Below, in pieces: positions 1 to 8,760 of a DNA stretch of 64,000 bases. Numbering within the stretch: the first letter of the stretch is position 1; each line of letters begins with the position of its first letter. The stretch lies in contig NZ_CP106798.1 in the NCBI RefSeq assembly GCF_025642155.1, forward strand, positions 4,650,001 to 4,714,000, given 5' to 3'. Source of the DNA: Streptomyces sp. HUAS 15-9. GTDB lineage: Bacteria > Actinomycetota > Actinomycetes > Streptomycetales > Streptomycetaceae. The notes beneath the pieces are model-generated. The model searched no databases. It was given only the letters and a program-made list of their open reading frames with translations, and was not told where the DNA came from. The translations under genes were made by a program, and so were the position numbers.

Positions 1-107
1 GCCTCGGGGCCGCTCTCGCCGCCCGTGACGGCCATGTACGCGCCCAGCACGGCCAGCGTCGCGGCGCAGGGCAACAGGACCCGGTTACGCACAGATCGGT
101 TCACCAC
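1..107 (-). CDS. N-terminus of an unidentified exported or membrane protein (partial)
   Basis: A reading frame on the minus strand starts with paired GTG codons (107 or 104) and runs off the window edge. The first residues read VVNRSVRNRVLLPCAATLA followed by more hydrophobic residues, which is a basic n-region and hydrophobic core of a signal peptide or signal anchor. Only about 35 residues are visible, so the family cannot be named. It is divergent from the thioredoxin-like lipoprotein that starts about 85 bases away. Confidence 0.45.
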   Translation of the reverse strand, partial: MVNRSVRNRVLLPCAATLAVLGAYMAVTGGESGPE

Positions 108-189
108 GTGATGAACCGTAAGGCAGCCGCCGAACCGTCAACTCACCGGGGCGCGAAGCCGCCAGGCCCGGAAGGGAGTCGAGACCGGC

Positions 190-768
190 TTGCCCTACTC
201 ACGTCCCATGACGATCAAACGGACCGGCTGGGCGGCCGCATGCGCAGCGGCCCTCGTCTCCGGCTGCACCAGCGCCCACTCCTCCACCAACGACGCAACG
301 GTGAAGGACGGCGTCAGCAGCTGGCCCGTATCGAGTCGCCAGGCCATGCCCGTACTCCAGGGCGACGGGGCTGATGGCCGTCCGGTACGGCTGGACGCGT
401 TCAAGGGGAAGGTCGTGGTGCTGAACGCGTGGGCATCCTGGTGCGGGCCCTGCCGTGTCGAATCACCCGGACTGGCCCGGATACAGAAGGCCCTGGGCAA
501 GCAGGGCCTTCAGGTCGTCGGCCTGGACGGCGGAGACTCGGCGTCCAACGCGCTCTCCTTCATCCGCGACCACGACCTGAACTATCCGACCCTCATGGAC
601 GAGCACGGCAAGCAGGCGCTGCGCATCCCCCGCGGAACGGTCAGCCAAGTCGGCCTCCCGTACACGGTGTTCCTCGACCGCAAGGGCCGTATCGCCGCCT
701 CCGTCTCCGGCGGCATCACGGAACAGCAGGTCAGGAAGATCGTCACGCCACTCCTTGCGGACCGATAG
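190..768 (+). CDS. TlpA/ResA-type thioredoxin-like lipoprotein
   Basis: An extracytoplasmic thiol-disulfide oxidoreductase of the TlpA/ResA group. The N-terminus is a lipoprotein signal peptide whose lipobox VSGC puts the lipidated cysteine at residue 26. The redox motif WCGPC lies at residues 84-88, and the conserved cis-proline segment GLPYTVFLD is near residue 157. Proteins of this kind reduce apocytochromes or copper-site proteins on the outer face of the membrane; no cytochrome-maturation genes are adjacent, so the partner is unknown. The TTG at 190 has a purine-rich site about 10 bases upstream; the ATG at 208 is the alternative start. It converges with the aminotransferase gene. Confidence 0.85.
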   Translation: MPYSRPMTIKRTGWAAACAAALVSGCTSAHSSTNDATVKDGVSSWPVSSRQAMPVLQGDGADGRPVRLDAFKGKVVVLNAWASWCGPCRVESPGLARIQKALGKQGLQVVGLDGGDSASNALSFIRDHDLNYPTLMDEHGKQALRIPRGTVSQVGLPYTVFLDRKGRIAASVSGGITEQQVRKIVTPLLADR

Positions 769-786
769 AACGTCCCATCGGTCCGC
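757..786 (+). terminator. Hairpin terminator overlapping a stop codon
   Basis: A perfect 10-bp stem (757-766 with 777-786, arm GCGGACCGAT) with a 10-base loop overlaps the stop codon of the thioredoxin-like gene. It has no T-tract, as is common in Streptomyces, and sits between two convergent genes, so it could stop transcription from both sides. Confidence 0.7.
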
Positions 787-829
787 ACGCGTCAGCCGAC
801 ATTCCTCAAGGGATACGCCTTGGGCTGGT

Positions 830-2029
830 TCAAGCCGCCAGGCGTTGCAGACGGTCGGCGGCTTCGTGGAGGACGTCGTCCTTCTTGCAGAAGGCGAAGC
901 GGACCTGGCTGCGTCCGGCGTCCGGGTCGTCGTAGAACACGGAGTTGGGGATGGCGACGACGCCGCAGCGTTCGGGGAGCGTGCGGCAGAAGGCGAGGGC
1001 GTCCTTCTCGCCGAGGGGGGTGATGTCGGTGGTGATGAAGTACGTGCCCTGGGGCTGGTAGACCTCGAACCCGGCCGCCCGCAGGCCGTCGCCGAGCAGG
1101 TCGCGCTTACGACGGTGGTCGGCACGGAAGGTGTCGAAGTACACGTCCGGCAGGCGCAGCGCTTCGGCGACCGCGTACTGGAAGGGGCCTGCGCTGACGT
1201 ACGTCAGGAACTGCTTGACGGTCCGGACGGCGGTCACGAGTTTCTGGGTACCGGTCACCCAGCCGACCTTCCAGCCCGTGAAGGAGAAGGTCTTGCCCGC
1301 CGAGCCGATCGTGACCGTGCGCTCGCGCATGCCGGGGAAGGACGCGAGGGGCAGGTGCTCGGTGTCGTCGAAGACCAGGTGCTCGTAGACCTCGTCCGTC
1401 ACCACCAGCAGATCCCGCTCCACCGCCAGCTCCGCGATCGCGGTCAGCTCGGCACGGGTGAGGACCGTGCCGGTCGGGTTGTGCGGGGTGTTGATCAGCA
1501 GCAGTCGGGTGCGGTCGGTCACCGCCGCGCGCAGCTCGTCGAGGTCGAGGCGGAAGCTCGCCCCCTGCTCACTCTGCGGGCGCAGGGTGACCGGGACACG
1601 GATGCCGCCCGCCATGGCGATGCTCGCGGCGTAGGAGTCGTAGTACGGCTCGAACGCGATGACCTCGTCACCCGGTTCGAGCAGCGCGAGCAGGGCGGCG
1701 GCGATGGCCTCGGTGGCCCCCGCCGTCACCAGGACCTCGGTGTCGGGGTCGTAGGACAGGCCGTAGCGGCGCAGCTGGTGCGCGGCGATCGCGGTGCGCA
1801 GTTCGGGGATGCCGGGACCGGGTGGGTACTGGTTGCCGCGGCCCTCGCGCAGGGCGCGTACGGCCGCCTCCCGGATCTCTTCGGGTCCGTCCGTGTCGGG
1901 GAAGCCCTGGCCCAGGTTGATCGCCCCGGTCTTCACCGCCAGGGCGGACATCTCGGCGAAGATCGTCGTGCCGAACTCGGCGAGCCGGCGGTTGAGGATC
2001 GGGCGTGCGCTGGAGGTCATGTCCGTCAT
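830..2029 (-). CDS. PLP-dependent class I/II aminotransferase
   Basis: A fold-type I aminotransferase of 399 residues, the usual length. Visible motifs are TPHNPTG (Asn184), TDEVY (Asp212, Tyr215) and SAGKTFSFTGWKVGW with the Schiff-base lysine at residue 246. The closest groups are the actinobacterial DapC-like N-succinyldiaminopimelate aminotransferases and the kynurenine/methionine aminotransferases; sequence alone does not decide the substrate. The kyn genes lie 10 kb away and are not in the same unit. A second in-frame ATG is at 2020. It is a single gene converging on the thioredoxin-like lipoprotein gene. Confidence 0.85.
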   Translation of the reverse strand: MTDMTSSARPILNRRLAEFGTTIFAEMSALAVKTGAINLGQGFPDTDGPEEIREAAVRALREGRGNQYPPGPGIPELRTAIAAHQLRRYGLSYDPDTEVLVTAGATEAIAAALLALLEPGDEVIAFEPYYDSYAASIAMAGGIRVPVTLRPQSEQGASFRLDLDELRAAVTDRTRLLLINTPHNPTGTVLTRAELTAIAELAVERDLLVVTDEVYEHLVFDDTEHLPLASFPGMRERTVTIGSAGKTFSFTGWKVGWVTGTQKLVTAVRTVKQFLTYVSAGPFQYAVAEALRLPDVYFDTFRADHRRKRDLLGDGLRAAGFEVYQPQGTYFITTDITPLGEKDALAFCRTLPERCGVVAIPNSVFYDDPDAGRSQVRFAFCKKDDVLHEAADRLQRLAA

Positions 2030-2178
2030 CCTGCGCCGAAGCTCTGGAGTTCCTCAACTCTGCTTTGGCGGACACGGCGGCCGGGCATCCCCGTGTCACG
2101 CGGCAGTCGTAGGGCGGCCGCGGGAGAGCGAGGCGCCCACGGGGGGCCGCTTCGGGGGAACGGAAGGAGGGTGACGCC

Positions 2179-2496
2179 ATGGTCATCGGCATCATCCTGG
2201 CGGTGATCGCCGCGGTCCTGTTCGTCGGGGCCGTGGCGAAGGGATCGCGCAAGAACCGGTACGGCAAGCGGTACCGGAGCGGCTCCCGCTCGTCGTCCTC
2301 GTCGTCATCGTCGTCGTACGACGGCGGCAGCAGCGGTAGCTGGTGGGCCGCGGGGGGCGCGGACGGGGGCTCGTCCGGGGGGCACCACGGGGGCCACTCG
2401 TGCGGCGGCGGTCACTCCTCGTGCGGGGGTGGCTCGTCCTGCGGCGGGGGCGGTGGATGTGGCGGTGGCGGGGGCGGATGCGGGGGAGGCGGCTGA
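2179..2496 (+). CDS. Small single-pass membrane protein with Ser run and Gly/Cys/His-rich tail
   Basis: A 105-residue protein of no named family. Residues 2-20 form one membrane segment, followed by a basic stretch (KGSRKNRYGKRYR), a serine run encoded by a TCG/TCC trinucleotide tract, and a C-terminal half almost entirely Gly with five Cys and several His in SCGGG-like repeats. The start has a strong ribosome site, GGAAGGAGG, 8 bases upstream, which supports translation despite the low complexity. The Cys/His tail suggests metal binding or disulfide cross-linking, but this is inference only. It is followed by a strong terminator hairpin. Confidence 0.7.
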   Translation: MVIGIILAVIAAVLFVGAVAKGSRKNRYGKRYRSGSRSSSSSSSSSYDGGSSGSWWAAGGADGGSSGGHHGGHSCGGGHSSCGGGSSCGGGGGCGGGGGGCGGGG

Positions 2497-2869
2497 CACG
2501 GGGCAGCCGAGCTCCGGGGAACAGGGGGAACCGTATCCGGGCCGCACACCGAGCGCCCGCCGGGAGAAGGCATCCGGCGGGCGCTCCGGCGTACGCGCGG
2601 GTCGCCAGGCGCACTTTGTTGTTGAACAGTTGAGCTGTGGAGCCCCCTGAGGGATGGAAACCCCACGAAGTTGGGTAAAAACGCTGTGGCGGCGCCACAG
2701 TTCATGATTCCCTCTAAATCACCAACGCAGCCCCTCGGACGCCCTGCAGACGCCTTTTCCCCGGCTGGGCAGGCGGGGCCCACCGGGCAGACGCGGCAGA
2801 TCTCCCGGTACCGACCGAGGTGCGCCGGACCACTCTCCCTTTCTCTTTGCGTGCCAGCGGAGCCGATCC
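2497..2869. other. Intergenic region with terminator and short dyad
   Basis: These 373 bases contain no supportable gene. They hold the terminator at 2551-2586 and an AT-richer stretch at 2615-2720 that is the likely promoter/leader zone for the DUF2617 gene, including a 7-bp inverted repeat, CTGTGGC/GCCACAG, at 2684-2700. No riboswitch class was recognised. Confidence 0.5.
2551..2586 (+). terminator. Strong hairpin terminator
   Basis: A perfect 13-bp stem (2551-2563 with 2574-2586, arm GAGCGCCCGCCGG) and 10-base loop sit about 55 bases after the stop of the Gly/Cys-rich protein. It has no T-tract. Confidence 0.75.
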
Positions 2870-3394
2870 ATGCTCACGACCCTGAACACCTCCTACACCG
2901 ATACGCGCGCGGCCGACCTAGCCTGGGCCCTGGGGCGCGAGCCGCTCCCCGCCCTGGCCACGCTCGACCTCGAATTAACCGGCGCGAAGCTCCAGTTGAG
3001 ACTTCTGGGAGCGTCCCACCAGGTACTTCTCGAGGAGGAGCGCGGAGGCTGTTCGGAGACGGTTGCGTGCATCCCAGGGTCCAGCACGCCCCTGCCGCTC
3101 GGCGTCGCCAAGCGGGCCGGCGACTGGGAGTACGAGTTCGCGGCCCGTGTGGAGGTGCTCTCGCCCGGATCGTTCGCGGGCCGCGCCCAGGAGTTGCTGG
3201 CCCTGGTCTCCGACCATCCGCACGGCCTCGCCGGCGTCTTCCCCGGCAGCCCGCACGCCTTCACGGCGATGCTCGCCCAGCGGCACGAGGGACAGGTGCA
3301 GTGGCGTACCTGGCACGCGTATCCGCAGGACGGCCAGCTGGTCGCGACCCGGACGAGGGTGGGCGTACGGGTGCCGGCGGCCCAACTCCGCTAG
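2870..3394 (+). CDS. DUF2617 family protein (contains a TTA codon)
   Basis: A 174-residue cytoplasmic protein matching the actinobacterial DUF2617 family, whose function is unknown; it has no signal peptide or membrane segment. It lies 87 bases upstream of the spermidine-synthase-like gene, a pairing I believe recurs in Streptomyces. Leu36 is encoded by TTA (2975-2977). In Streptomyces TTA is read only by the bldA tRNA, so translation is expected to depend on developmental stage. The ATG at 2870 is preceded by a weak purine-rich site. Confidence 0.8.
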   Translation: MLTTLNTSYTDTRAADLAWALGREPLPALATLDLELTGAKLQLRLLGASHQVLLEEERGGCSETVACIPGSSTPLPLGVAKRAGDWEYEFAARVEVLSPGSFAGRAQELLALVSDHPHGLAGVFPGSPHAFTAMLAQRHEGQVQWRTWHAYPQDGQLVATRTRVGVRVPAAQLR

Positions 3395-3430
3395 GCCGTC
3401 AAACACCTTGCGTGTCAACGTGCTTCAGAT

Positions 3431-3442
3431 CCACACGTGTGG
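3431..3442. promoter_or_regulatory. 12-bp perfect palindrome upstream of the polyamine-synthase-like gene
   Basis: CCACACGTGTGG is a perfect 12-bp palindrome 40 bases upstream of the GTG at 3482, in a gap of only 87 bases. Its position fits an operator. The binding protein is unknown, and chance cannot be excluded. Confidence 0.3.
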
Positions 3443-3481
3443 GTGACGAAGCGTACCGAGCGTGTGACGTAACGTCGCAGA

Positions 3482-5122
3482 GTGATCGAACCGCAGGCGC
3501 CCGCCCCACCCGGCACACCGCCGCCCTGGGGCCCTCCCGTGCGGCTGCCGGTGCGGCAGGCGACCGGTCGGTTCCTCGTCCTCGCGTGCGTCTTCGTCTG
3601 CGCGGCCTGCGGACTCGTGTACGAACTCGAACTCGTCGCCCTCGCCTCGTACTTGATCGGCGACTCGGTCACCCAGGCATCCGTCGTTCTGTCCGTCATG
3701 GTCTTCGCGATGGGCATCGGCTCCCTCGTCGCGAAACGGCTGCGCTGGCACGCCGCCGCAGGATTCGGCGCCGTGGAGGCGGGGCTCGCGCTCACCGGCG
3801 GATGCAGCGCGATGGCGCTCTACGCGGCCTTCGCCTGGACCGGTGGCTGGGGCGGCATGTGGGCCAACGGCCCCCGCTGCCTCCTGGTCGCCTTCTCCCT
3901 CGCCATCGGTCTGCTCATCGGCGCCGAAGTCCCGCTGCTGATGGAGCTGATCCAGCGCATCCGGCGCCAGGACGCGGGCGGCGCCGTGGCCGACCTGTTC
4001 GCCGCGGACTACGTCGGCGCGCTCGTCGGAGGCCTGGCCTTCCCCTTCCTGCTCCTGCCGTTCCTGGGCCAGTTGACCGGCACCCTGCTCACCGGTGCGG
4101 TCAACGTCGTCGCGGGCGGTGCCCTCGTGCTCGGGCTGTTCCGCCGCGACCTCACCCGGCGCGCCCGCTGGCTGCTCCTGATCACCAACGTCACCGTCCT
4201 CGGCGTCCTCGCCTCCGCCGCCGTACTCGTCGACGACTTCGAACGGGCCGCCCGGCACGCGGTGTACGGCAACGACGTACGCGTCGCCCTGCAGACCGGC
4301 GTCCAGGAAGTGGTCCTCACCGGCGGCACGCACGGCCGCCCGCTCGACCTCTTCCTGGACGGCCGGCTGCGGGTCGGCGGCCACGACGAACGCCGCTACC
4401 ACGAAGCGCTGGTCCATCCCGCGATGTACGGCGCCCACGCGCGCGTGCTGATCCTCGGCGGCGGCGACGGGCTGGCCGCGCGGGAGGTGCTGCGCCACCG
4501 CGACGTGCGGCGGGTCGACGTCGTCGAGCTCGACGCGGGCCTCGTCCGGCTGGCCCGCCACGACCCGGGACTCGCACACCTCAACGGGCACGCGTACGAC
4601 GACGGACGCGTCCACGTCACCACCGCGGACGCCTTCGGCTGGCTGCGCGGGGCGCCCCGGGCGGCGTACGACGTCGTGATCGCCGATCTGCCCGATCCCG
4701 GCATCACCGCCAGCACGAAGCTGTACTCGCAGGAGTTCTACGGCCTGGCCCGGCGGGCCCTGGCACCCGGCGGCCGCCTCGTCGTGCACGCGGGACCGGT
4801 CGCCGCCCGCCGCCATGTCTTCTGGACGGTGGACGCCACGCTGCGCGCGGCCGGCTTCGCCACGGCCCCCTACCGGGTCCCCGGCCACGACTCCGGCTTC
4901 GCCGCGGGCCCCGACCGCTCGGCCGGTGCGTCCCGGGCCCCCCACGACTGGGGCTTCATCCTGGCCTCCCCCGGCCCCTCGGCCCCTCCCCTCCGCCTGG
5001 ACCCCCACGGCCCCCGCCTCCGTACGCTCACCGCGAGGGCCCTCACGACGGATGCCGAGGAGGCGGCGCGCATGCGGCTCGGGGGGCTGGCGGCGTCGAC
5101 GCTGGTGCATCCGCGGTATTGA
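3482..5122 (+). CDS. Spermidine-synthase-like protein with N-terminal membrane domain
   Basis: A 546-residue two-part protein. Residues 20 to about 250 hold several hydrophobic segments (a membrane domain), and the C-terminal half is a Rossmann-fold aminopropyltransferase domain with the nucleotide motif ILGGGDGLA near residue 322, VVELD soon after, and ADLPDPG for the catalytic loop. Such fusions are annotated as polyamine aminopropyltransferases. The usual catalytic DxxD-type loop is only partly conserved (DLPDPG), so the transferred group and substrate are uncertain. The GTG start is favoured because it precedes the first membrane segment. It probably acts at the membrane and is co-oriented with the DUF2617 gene. 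Confidence 0.8.
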   Translation: MIEPQAPAPPGTPPPWGPPVRLPVRQATGRFLVLACVFVCAACGLVYELELVALASYLIGDSVTQASVVLSVMVFAMGIGSLVAKRLRWHAAAGFGAVEAGLALTGGCSAMALYAAFAWTGGWGGMWANGPRCLLVAFSLAIGLLIGAEVPLLMELIQRIRRQDAGGAVADLFAADYVGALVGGLAFPFLLLPFLGQLTGTLLTGAVNVVAGGALVLGLFRRDLTRRARWLLLITNVTVLGVLASAAVLVDDFERAARHAVYGNDVRVALQTGVQEVVLTGGTHGRPLDLFLDGRLRVGGHDERRYHEALVHPAMYGAHARVLILGGGDGLAAREVLRHRDVRRVDVVELDAGLVRLARHDPGLAHLNGHAYDDGRVHVTTADAFGWLRGAPRAAYDVVIADLPDPGITASTKLYSQEFYGLARRALAPGGRLVVHAGPVAARRHVFWTVDATLRAAGFATAPYRVPGHDSGFAAGPDRSAGASRAPHDWGFILASPGPSAPPLRLDPHGPRLRTLTARALTTDAEEAARMRLGGLAASTLVHPRY

Positions 5123-5127
5123 GTGGG

Positions 5128-5192
5128 GGTGGCAACCCCTGGTGACGGCGGGTGGCAACCCCCGGTGACGGTGGCCCCAACGCCGGGTGACT
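5128..5192. repeat. 23-bp tandem repeat just after a stop codon
   Basis: Two near-identical 23-bp copies (5128-5150 and 5151-5173, core GGTGGCAACCCC) and a degenerate third begin six bases after the stop codon of the spermidine-synthase-like gene and fill the gap up to the SRPBCC gene. They may be a mutational by-product or act as a processing or termination signal. Confidence 0.7.
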
Positions 5193-5245
5193 CACCAGTG
5201 CAGGGGAGGGTACGTACCGCCCCCTGCTGGGTAGGCTTCGCCGAC

Positions 5246-6061
5246 ATGGAGCACGAGGTCTTCGTTCCGGTCCCGGTCGAGCGGCTGCGGGAGGCGCTCG
5301 CCGACCCCGCGCGGGTCGGCCGGGCGGTTCCCGGGTTCCAGCAGGACGCCGGTGCCGAGCCGGTCGCGGGCCGGCTGAAGGTGCGCGTCGGCAGCCACTC
5401 CGTCACCTACCGCGGATCGGCCCGGGTCACCGCCAGGGACGACGGCTCGTACGCCGTCGAGGGCGAGGCCACCGAGGCCCGCGGTACCGGCTCCGTCAAA
5501 CTCGCCCTCACCCTCCGCCTCCGGGACACCGACGGCGGCACCACCGTCACCGTCGAGGGCACGGCCTCCGCGGACGGCCGCATCGCGGAACTGCCGACGG
5601 AGTCGGTGACTTCGGCGGCGACCCGCCTGCTCAACCGATTCGTGGAGGGGCTGGGCGAGGCGGCGCGGGAGCCGGAGCCGGAGCCGGAGCCGGAGCTGAA
5701 GCCCGAGTCCCTGCCTGAAGCAGAGGCGGGCCCCGAACCCGACGCCCAAGCCCCCGTCTTCGACACCGAGATCCCCCCGCCCCCCCTGGACCCGGGTGCC
5801 GACGACGACCTCCACGACGGACCCTCCGAAGACTTCGCGGAATCGCCCGAACCGCCCGCCGAGGCGGCCCACGCACGGCGCACCATGATCGGCCGCAGCG
5901 CCGAGGAGGTCGACCACGCCCCGCCGCGCGGCCGTTACGCCCCCGTACCGGCCCCGCAGACCGTCGCCGCGAGCAGCACGCTGCGCTGGGCGGCGCCCGC
6001 CGCGGCACTCGTCGTGGCGGGGGCGATCGTTCTGGGCCGGGCCCTGCGCAGACGCCGTTGA
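5246..6061 (+). CDS. SRPBCC-fold protein with acidic linker and C-terminal membrane anchor
   Basis: Residues 1 to about 135 resemble the SRPBCC (START-like) fold of the CoxG type, MEHEVFVPVPVERLREAL being typical. A Glu/Pro-rich linker with EP repeats follows (about residues 140-235), and the chain ends in one hydrophobic helix and an RRR tail, so the ligand-binding domain is probably tethered to the inner membrane face. The ATG at 5246 was chosen because the homologous domain begins there; an upstream GTG at 5123 would add residues encoded by the tandem repeat. The ligand is unknown. It lies 28 bases upstream of the aldose epimerase gene and may be co-transcribed with it. Confidence 0.75.
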   Translation: MEHEVFVPVPVERLREALADPARVGRAVPGFQQDAGAEPVAGRLKVRVGSHSVTYRGSARVTARDDGSYAVEGEATEARGTGSVKLALTLRLRDTDGGTTVTVEGTASADGRIAELPTESVTSAATRLLNRFVEGLGEAAREPEPEPEPELKPESLPEAEAGPEPDAQAPVFDTEIPPPPLDPGADDDLHDGPSEDFAESPEPPAEAAHARRTMIGRSAEEVDHAPPRGRYAPVPAPQTVAASSTLRWAAPAAALVVAGAIVLGRALRRRR

Positions 6062-6089
6062 TCCTTGATCACCCCAGTAGGGTCGTCCC

Positions 6090-6878
6090 GTGAGTAACAA
6101 AGAGATCACGCTGACCGCGGGCGACGCGGACGTCACCGTGCAGCCCGGCAACGGCGGCCGTATCGGAGGGCTCCGGGTCGGCGGCGTCGAACTGCTCCGG
6201 CAGGGCGACCGCTTCGGCTGCTTCCCGATGGTCCCCTGGTGCGGCCGGATCAGGGACGGCCGTTTCCTGGACGGCGCCACCGTCCACCAGATGCCGCTCA
6301 ACTCCCCGCCGCACGCCATCCACGGCACCGTTCGCGACGGCGCCTGGCGCACCGCCCGCTCCTCCGCCGACGAGGCGGTCATCACGTACGACCTGGTCGA
6401 CCCCTGGCCCTACCCCGGCCGCGTCACCCAGGTGGTCGCCCTCACCGAGGACAGCCTGACGCTGACCATGTCCGTGGAGACGTACGACTCCTCCTTCCCG
6501 GCGCAGATCGGCTGGCACCCGTGGTTCAACCGGAACCTGGGCGGCGAGGACGCGCGGCTCGACTTCAGCCCCGCCTGGCAGGAGGAGCGCGGCGACGACC
6601 ATCTGCCCACCGGCAACCGCATCGACCCGAAGCCCGGCCCCTGGGACGACTGCTTCGGCATGCCCGGCGGCGTCGACGTCACGCTCACCTGGCCCGGACA
6701 GCTGGAGCTGAAGGTCACCAGCCGCGAGCAGTGGGTCGTCGTCTACGACGAGCAGGAGGCGGCCGTGTGCGTGGAGCCCCAGACGGGCCCGCCGAACGGG
6801 CTGAACACCCTGCCGCGCCTGGTCACACCGCTGGAGCCGCTGGAGGCCACGACCATCTGGAGCTGGCGCCGCATCTAA
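6090..6878 (+). CDS. Aldose 1-epimerase family protein
   Basis: A galactose-mutarotase-like sugar epimerase of 262 residues. The family's catalytic histidines are seen in HAIHG (around residue 75) and GWHPWFN (about 141), and the catalytic glutamate in VCVEPQTGPPNG (about 228). It probably interconverts anomers of hexoses or hexose phosphates in the cytoplasm; the substrate is not determinable. The GTG start lies 28 bases after the SRPBCC gene and the stop is 10 bases before pyrE, suggesting one transcript. Confidence 0.85.
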   Translation: MSNKEITLTAGDADVTVQPGNGGRIGGLRVGGVELLRQGDRFGCFPMVPWCGRIRDGRFLDGATVHQMPLNSPPHAIHGTVRDGAWRTARSSADEAVITYDLVDPWPYPGRVTQVVALTEDSLTLTMSVETYDSSFPAQIGWHPWFNRNLGGEDARLDFSPAWQEERGDDHLPTGNRIDPKPGPWDDCFGMPGGVDVTLTWPGQLELKVTSREQWVVVYDEQEAAVCVEPQTGPPNGLNTLPRLVTPLEPLEATTIWSWRRI

Positions 6879-6888
6879 GCTGGTCGGC

Positions 6889-7437
6889 ATGACGGACGTA
6901 CGCGGCGCGCTGCTGCAGCAGATCAAGGACAAGGCCGTGGTGCACGGCAAGGTGACCCTGTCGTCGGGCAAGGAAGCCGACTACTACATCGACCTTCGCC
7001 GGATCACGCTGGACGGCGAGGCCGCGCCGCTGGTCGGTCAGGTCATGCTCGACCTGACCGCCGACCTGGACTTCGAGGCGGTCGGCGGGCTGACGCTGGG
7101 CGCCGACCCCGTCGCCACCGCGATGCTGCACGCGTCCGCCGCGCGCGGGAAGGTGCTCGACGCCTTCGTCGTACGCAAGGCGGGCAAGGCGCACGGCCTG
7201 CAGCGCCGGATCGAGGGTGCGGAGGTCAAGGGCCGCCGCGTCCTCGCCGTCGAGGACACCTCCACCACCGGCGGCTCCGTGCTGACCGCCGTCGAGGCGC
7301 TGCGCGAGGCCGGCGCGGAGGTCGTCGCCGTCGCCACGATCGTGGACCGGGCGACCGGCGCCGCCGAGGCGATCGCCGAACAGGCCGGGGTGCCCTACGT
7401 GTTCGCCTACTCGAAGGACGACCTGGGCCTCGACTGA
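6889..7437 (+). CDS. pyrE: Orotate phosphoribosyltransferase
   Basis: PyrE converts orotate and PRPP to orotidine 5'-monophosphate in pyrimidine synthesis. The PRPP-binding motif VLAVEDTSTTGGSVL is at about residues 116-130, and the length of 182 residues is normal. The gene starts 10 bases after the epimerase gene, away from other pyr genes, which is usual for Streptomyces. Degenerate 23-bp tandem repeats begin soon after the stop codon. Confidence 0.95.
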   Translation: MTDVRGALLQQIKDKAVVHGKVTLSSGKEADYYIDLRRITLDGEAAPLVGQVMLDLTADLDFEAVGGLTLGADPVATAMLHASAARGKVLDAFVVRKAGKAHGLQRRIEGAEVKGRRVLAVEDTSTTGGSVLTAVEALREAGAEVVAVATIVDRATGAAEAIAEQAGVPYVFAYSKDDLGLD

Positions 7438-7452
7438 CGCGCGAGGTTGCCA

Positions 7453-7522
7453 CACCGGTCGCCCCGGGGGTGACGCATCGGTCGACCCGCGGGCGGCGCA
7501 CCGGCTTGACCCGCGGGTGACC
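7453..7522. repeat. Degenerate 23-bp tandem repeat after pyrE
   Basis: Three diverged copies (7453-7475, 7476-7498, 7499-7522), each of the form CAYCGGTCGACCCGCGGG, begin 15 bases after the pyrE stop. They have the same period as the repeat at 5128 but a different sequence. The rest of the 217-base gap before fba holds its presumed promoter. Confidence 0.6.
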
Positions 7523-7654
7523 ACTCCTTGACCAGGAGCATCGAGCATCGGCTCAGGTCTGGAAAGATGGGGACGACGATGACGTCACCCCCAAGGTCTA
7601 GGTCAGGGCCGTAAGCACGCAGAACGCCGACCCGCACACTCAAGGAGCGGACAG

Positions 7655-8686
7655 ATGCCCATCGCAACCCCCGAGGTCTACAACGAGATGCTCGACCGGG
7701 CGAAGGCAGGCAAGTTCGCCTACCCGGCCATCAACGTCACCTCGACCCAGACCCTGCACGCGGCACTGCGCGGCTTCGCGGAGGCGGAGAGCGACGGCAT
7801 CGTCCAGATCTCCACGGGCGGCGCCGAGTTCCTGGGCGGCCAGTACAGCAAGGACATGGTGACCGGCGCGGTCGGTCTGGCCGAGTTCGCCCACATCGTC
7901 GCGGAGAAGTACCCGGTCAACGTGGCCCTGCACACGGACCACTGCCCGAAGGACAAGCTCGACGGGTACGTACGTCCGCTGATCGCGATCTCCGAGGAGC
8001 GCGTCAAGAACGGCCAGAACCCGCTGTTCCAGTCGCACATGTGGGACGGCTCGGCCGAGACCCTCGCCGACAACCTCGCCATCGCGCAGGAGCTCCTGGA
8101 GCGCACCCGCGCCGCCCGGATCATCCTCGAGGTGGAGATCACCCCGACCGGCGGCGAGGAGGACGGCGTCTCGCACGAGATCAACGACTCCCTCTACACC
8201 ACGGTCGAGGACGCCATCCGCACCGCCGAGGCGCTCGGCCTGGGTGACAAGGGTCGTTACCTGCTGGCCGCGTCCTTCGGCAACGTGCACGGTGTGTACA
8301 AGCCGGGCAACGTCGTGCTCCGCCCCGACTTGCTGAAGCAGCTGAGCGAGGGCGTCGCCGCCAAGTTCGGCAAGCCGGCCGGCTCGCAGCCGTTCGACTT
8401 CGTCTTCCACGGCGGCTCCGGCTCCACGCCGGAGGAGATCGCGACCGCGCTGGAGAACGGCGTCGTGAAGATGAACATCGACACGGACACGCAGTACGCG
8501 TTCACGCGCCCCGTGGCCGCCCACATGTTCCAGAACTACGACGGCGTCCTGAAGGTCGACGGCGAGGTCGGCAACAAGAAGACCTACGACCCGCGCACCT
8601 GGGGCAAGGCCGCCGAGGGCTCGATGGCCCAGCGCGTCATCCAGGCCACGCAGGACCTGCGGTCGGCCGGTACGAAGATCAAGTAA
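7655..8686 (+). CDS. fba: Class II fructose-bisphosphate aldolase
   Basis: This zinc-dependent enzyme cleaves fructose 1,6-bisphosphate to glyceraldehyde 3-phosphate and dihydroxyacetone phosphate. Class II features visible are HTDHCPKD (metal-binding His, near residue 93), the glycine-rich FHGGSGS and NIDTDTQYAF. The 343-residue length matches the long actinobacterial type. AAGGAGCGG precedes the ATG. It is followed by a perfect terminator and is probably monocistronic. Confidence 0.95.
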   Translation: MPIATPEVYNEMLDRAKAGKFAYPAINVTSTQTLHAALRGFAEAESDGIVQISTGGAEFLGGQYSKDMVTGAVGLAEFAHIVAEKYPVNVALHTDHCPKDKLDGYVRPLIAISEERVKNGQNPLFQSHMWDGSAETLADNLAIAQELLERTRAARIILEVEITPTGGEEDGVSHEINDSLYTTVEDAIRTAEALGLGDKGRYLLAASFGNVHGVYKPGNVVLRPDLLKQLSEGVAAKFGKPAGSQPFDFVFHGGSGSTPEEIATALENGVVKMNIDTDTQYAFTRPVAAHMFQNYDGVLKVDGEVGNKKTYDPRTWGKAAEGSMAQRVIQATQDLRSAGTKIK

Positions 8687-8713
8687 CCGGTCGCGGTACC
8701 CCGTACCCCTGGT

Positions 8714-8744
8714 GAGCCCGGCGCCTGTCTACGGCGCCGGGCTC
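8714..8744 (+). terminator. fba terminator
   Basis: A perfect 12-bp stem (8714-8725 with 8733-8744, arm GAGCCCGGCGCC) with a 7-base loop lies 28 bases after the fba stop and 17 bases before the next start codon. Confidence 0.8.
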
Positions 8745-8760
8745 GCTGTATACCTGGGAC

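Noticed and set aside
2671..5145. A very long plus-strand open frame of over 800 codons
   Set aside because: It is Arg/Pro-rich, overlaps two well-supported genes in another frame, and has no domain or ribosome site; it is a by-product of high GC.
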